Source: Streptomyces solincola (GTDB lineage Bacteria; Actinomycetota; Actinomycetes; Streptomycetales; Streptomycetaceae). From it: a DNA stretch of 59,963 nucleotides. This document shows, piece by piece, positions 58,188 through 59,963 of this stretch. Within the stretch, counting starts at the first letter, position 1; each line of letters begins with the position of its first letter. Where the stretch lies: NCBI RefSeq assembly GCF_002982015.1, contig NZ_PVLV01000003.1:1-59963 (forward strand), given 5' to 3'. The notes under the pieces are model-generated. The model saw only the letters and a program-made list of their open reading frames with translations, did not search any database and was not told the origin of the DNA. A program made the translations under genes and the position numbers.

Positions 58188-58322
58188 GTGAAGAAGCTTC
58201 TCCTGGTCGCACTGGCCGCCATCGGTGGGCTCCTCGTGTACCGCCAGATCCAGGCGGATCGCGCCGAGCAGGACCTGTGGACGGAGGCGACCGACTCCGT
58301 GCCCGCAGGCACGGGCGTCTGA
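58188..58322 (+). CDS. DLW-39 family small membrane-associated protein
   Basis: 44 residues from GTG 58188 (AAAGACGAGG upstream): VKKLLLVALAAIGGLLVYRQ, then IQADRAEQDLWTEATDSVPA and GTGV. One N-terminal membrane helix and a short acidic tail with the Asp-Leu-Trp that names the family. This tiny protein is found beside the tRNA genes after gyrA in many actinobacteria and is often missed by gene callers. Function unknown. Confidence 0.85.
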   Translation: MKKLLLVALAAIGGLLVYRQIQADRAEQDLWTEATDSVPAGTGV

Positions 58323-58345
58323 GCCGGACGCACAGTCAGCCGACG

Positions 58346-58374
58346 AGCCCCGGTCGCCGAGCGCGACCGGGGCT
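58346..58374 (+). terminator. Hairpin after the DLW-39 gene
   Basis: AGCCCCGGTCGC (58346-58357) pairs with GCGACCGGGGCT (58363-58374); 5-nt loop. Confidence 0.88.
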
Positions 58375-58503
58375 TCTCGCTGTCCGGGCCGCTGCGCAGG
58401 GTGCAGACGTGACAACCGTCCGTGCCTGATGTTCGCTTGAGCAAACGAGCGGCGGTGAATGGCACCTGTATAGGAACCTATGAGGTGACATAGGGGGGCG
58501 CGG

Positions 58504-59859
58504 GTGAGCCGCGGGCGAGGGCCGGTGTGGTGGGTGGCCGTGGTGGCGGTCGCCGGGGTGTGGACGGCGGTCGCTCCGGTGGCCGCGCGAGCCGTGGACG
58601 GGGAGCCGTCCGCGTACCGCTTCTCCCCGGCCGCCGCCCCGGTGCGCGGCGCCTCCGACCCGCCGGACGCGCCACCGCTGGAGGCCGGGCGGGTGTACCG
58701 GGACGCCGTGCCCGCCGGTGCCACCCGGGTCTACCGGCTGGACCTCGACGACCGCTCCGAGGCGTACCTCTCGGCGGTCGCGATCCCGCCGCCGTCCGCC
58801 CGGGTCGGGATCACCGAGGGGCTGGCGGTCTCCCTGCGCGACCCGGACGGACGGATCTGCGGCTCGCACGAGACCCGCTTCGGCGCGGCCGCCTTCCCCC
58901 GGCCGATCACCGCCTACGCCGGTCGCACGGCCACCTCCGACGCCTCGGGGTGCCGACGGGCCGGGACCTATTACGCGTACGTCGAACGGCGTGGTGCGGC
59001 GGGCGCGGAGGGAGCGGAGAACTGGGAGGTCGAACTGCGCCACGAGCGGGAGCCGGGGGTCCGTCACCTGCCCTCCGCACGGCCGCCCGAGGCCGCTCCG
59101 GCCGCTCCTGAGGGTGTGCCAGGGGACGGTGACGCGACGGCGTCGGAGAGCGCGTCGGGGACGGTGGCGGGCGGCGGGGGGTTCGCCGACGCGGCCGCAC
59201 TGGCGGCGGGGAAGCGGAGGGACCGCATCCGGCCGGGCGAGTCGCGGTTCTACCGGGTGCCGGTCGACTGGGGGCAGCGGGTCTCCGCCCGGGCGGCGCT
59301 CACCGGATCGGGCGGCGGGCTGGTCACCGGCGCGCTCACGCTGTCCCTGCACAACCCGGCCCTGGGGACGGTCGCCTCGGCGGACGCGACCGCCGCCGCA
59401 GGGCGCCCGGTGACCGCCGCGCTGCCGCCACTGCCCGCCGTCCGCTACGAGAACCGCGCCGCAACCGGTCCTGCGGCCGGCGGCTCCGGCGGCCGCACCA
59501 GCCCGCGGGACGTGCGGTTCGCCGGCTGGTACTACCTGGTGGTCAGCGCGAGCCCGGGTCTGGCCGCGGGGCTCGGCTCCGGCCCGTACGAACTGGAACT
59601 GAGTGTTCCGGTCACTGGCGAGGTGTCGCCGCCGCCGGGGTACGAGGGGCCGGCCGGCATCTTCCAGGTCACCGATGCCGACCGCGAGGCCGCCGCGCGG
59701 GGCGCATCCCCGCAGGCGTCTTCCGCTAGGGACGGCGAACGGGCCGGGATGCGGCTGCTCGCGGCGACCGCCTTCGGCACCGGCAGCGCCCTGGCCGCCG
59801 GGCTGGCCGGCTGGGCGTTCGTCTCCCGGCGCCGGGAGCGGGGCGCGGCGGGCGGCTGA
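58504..59859 (+). CDS. Secreted, C-terminally membrane-anchored protein of unknown function
   Basis: 451 residues from GTG 58504. A signal peptide (WWVAVVAVAGVWTAVAPVAARA) is followed by two similar beta-rich modules: one near GRVYRDAVPAGATRVYRLDL, the other near KRRDRIRPGESRFYRVPVDW. Each carries the xPGE/PAGxTRxYRxxLD pattern of bacterial pre-peptidase-like domains. A Gly/Pro-rich spacer leads to one membrane helix (LLAATAFGTGSALAAGLAGW) and a short Arg-rich cytoplasmic end. I do not recognise the family with certainty. Confidence 0.75.
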   Translation: MSRGRGPVWWVAVVAVAGVWTAVAPVAARAVDGEPSAYRFSPAAAPVRGASDPPDAPPLEAGRVYRDAVPAGATRVYRLDLDDRSEAYLSAVAIPPPSARVGITEGLAVSLRDPDGRICGSHETRFGAAAFPRPITAYAGRTATSDASGCRRAGTYYAYVERRGAAGAEGAENWEVELRHEREPGVRHLPSARPPEAAPAAPEGVPGDGDATASESASGTVAGGGGFADAAALAAGKRRDRIRPGESRFYRVPVDWGQRVSARAALTGSGGGLVTGALTLSLHNPALGTVASADATAAAGRPVTAALPPLPAVRYENRAATGPAAGGSGGRTSPRDVRFAGWYYLVVSASPGLAAGLGSGPYELELSVPVTGEVSPPPGYEGPAGIFQVTDADREAAARGASPQASSARDGERAGMRLLAATAFGTGSALAAGLAGWAFVSRRRERGAAGG

Positions 59860-59866
59860 GCGCGGG

Positions 59867-59963
59867 TCAGATCCGGCCCAGGGCCCAGAACCCGACCGCG
59901 AAGCAGGCGAGGGCGAGCAGGAGCACCGGGACGGCGACCGTGGCCGGCGGCCCCGGGCGGTGC
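59867..59963 (-). CDS. C-terminal end of a membrane protein (runs off right edge)
   Basis: A minus-strand frame entering from the right edge ends at TGA 59867-59869 and reads HRPGPPATVAVPVLLLALAC then FAVGFWALGRI, a final membrane helix with a minimal cytoplasmic tail. Convergent with, and 7 bp from, the preceding gene. Such endings are common in surface proteases and VWA-type proteins, but the family cannot be told from 31 residues. Confidence 0.5.
   Translation of the reverse strand, partial: HRPGPPATVAVPVLLLALACFAVGFWALGRI

Overview
The window is a very GC-rich (roughly 70% or more by eye) actinobacterial chromosome segment centred on the replication origin. Gene order, many TGTTTCACGTGAAACA parS sites, Streptomyces-type DnaA boxes (YYGTCCACA and relatives), a SigR-type trxBA promoter and a FemX-type protein all point to Streptomyces or a close relative such as Kitasatospora.

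Layout. (1) 1-9.7 kb is an accessory flank: an MFS/GlcG pair divergent from a MarR regulator, a GNAT, a class-C beta-lactamase-fold hydrolase, then a decayed stretch (5.3-8.1 kb) with degenerate repeats, two unrelated transposase remnants, a truncated gene end and a MocR/PdxR-type gene broken by two frameshifts, followed by LysE, AraC and VOC genes. (2) 9.8-15.6 kb: dnaB, a divergent MATE transporter with a probable leaderless promoter, and the rpsF-ssb-rpsR-rplI operon. (3) 15.7-25.9 kb: a cell-envelope block (FemX, an alanine-racemase-fold protein, a GT87 glycosyltransferase, a class A PBP), then PadR, inositol-phosphate synthase and an MFS protein. (4) 26.1-44.6 kb: the conserved actinobacterial left arm of oriC: cca, a DUF6049-type secreted protein, murJ, a pseudokinase, an ECF sigma/anti-sigma pair, trxB-trxA, GNAT, parB-parA, rsmG, jag, yidC, yidD, rnpA and rpmH. 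(5) 45-57.8 kb: dnaA, oriC, dnaN, gnd, recF, a DUF721 protein, gyrB, gyrA and a DUF3566 membrane protein. (6) 57.9-60 kb: tRNA-Ile(GAT), a 44-residue DLW-39 protein, a secreted membrane-anchored protein of unknown role and the end of another membrane protein.

How it works together: dnaA, dnaB, dnaN, gyrAB, ssb and recF act at replication initiation and elongation. parAB with at least 14 parS sites forms the origin-segregation complex. FemX, PBP, MurJ and the pseudokinase serve peptidoglycan assembly. trxBA carries a perfect SigR promoter, linking it to thiol-oxidative stress.

Most notable observations: six parS sites sit in much longer dyads (24-36 bp) whose outer arms differ in sequence but stay symmetric, including one inside a coding region; four DnaA boxes lie between dnaB and the MATE gene, one of them inside the MATE promoter spacer; and the 5.3-8.1 kb patch records several independent decay events. 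All functions are assigned by reading motifs and gene order; no database search was possible.
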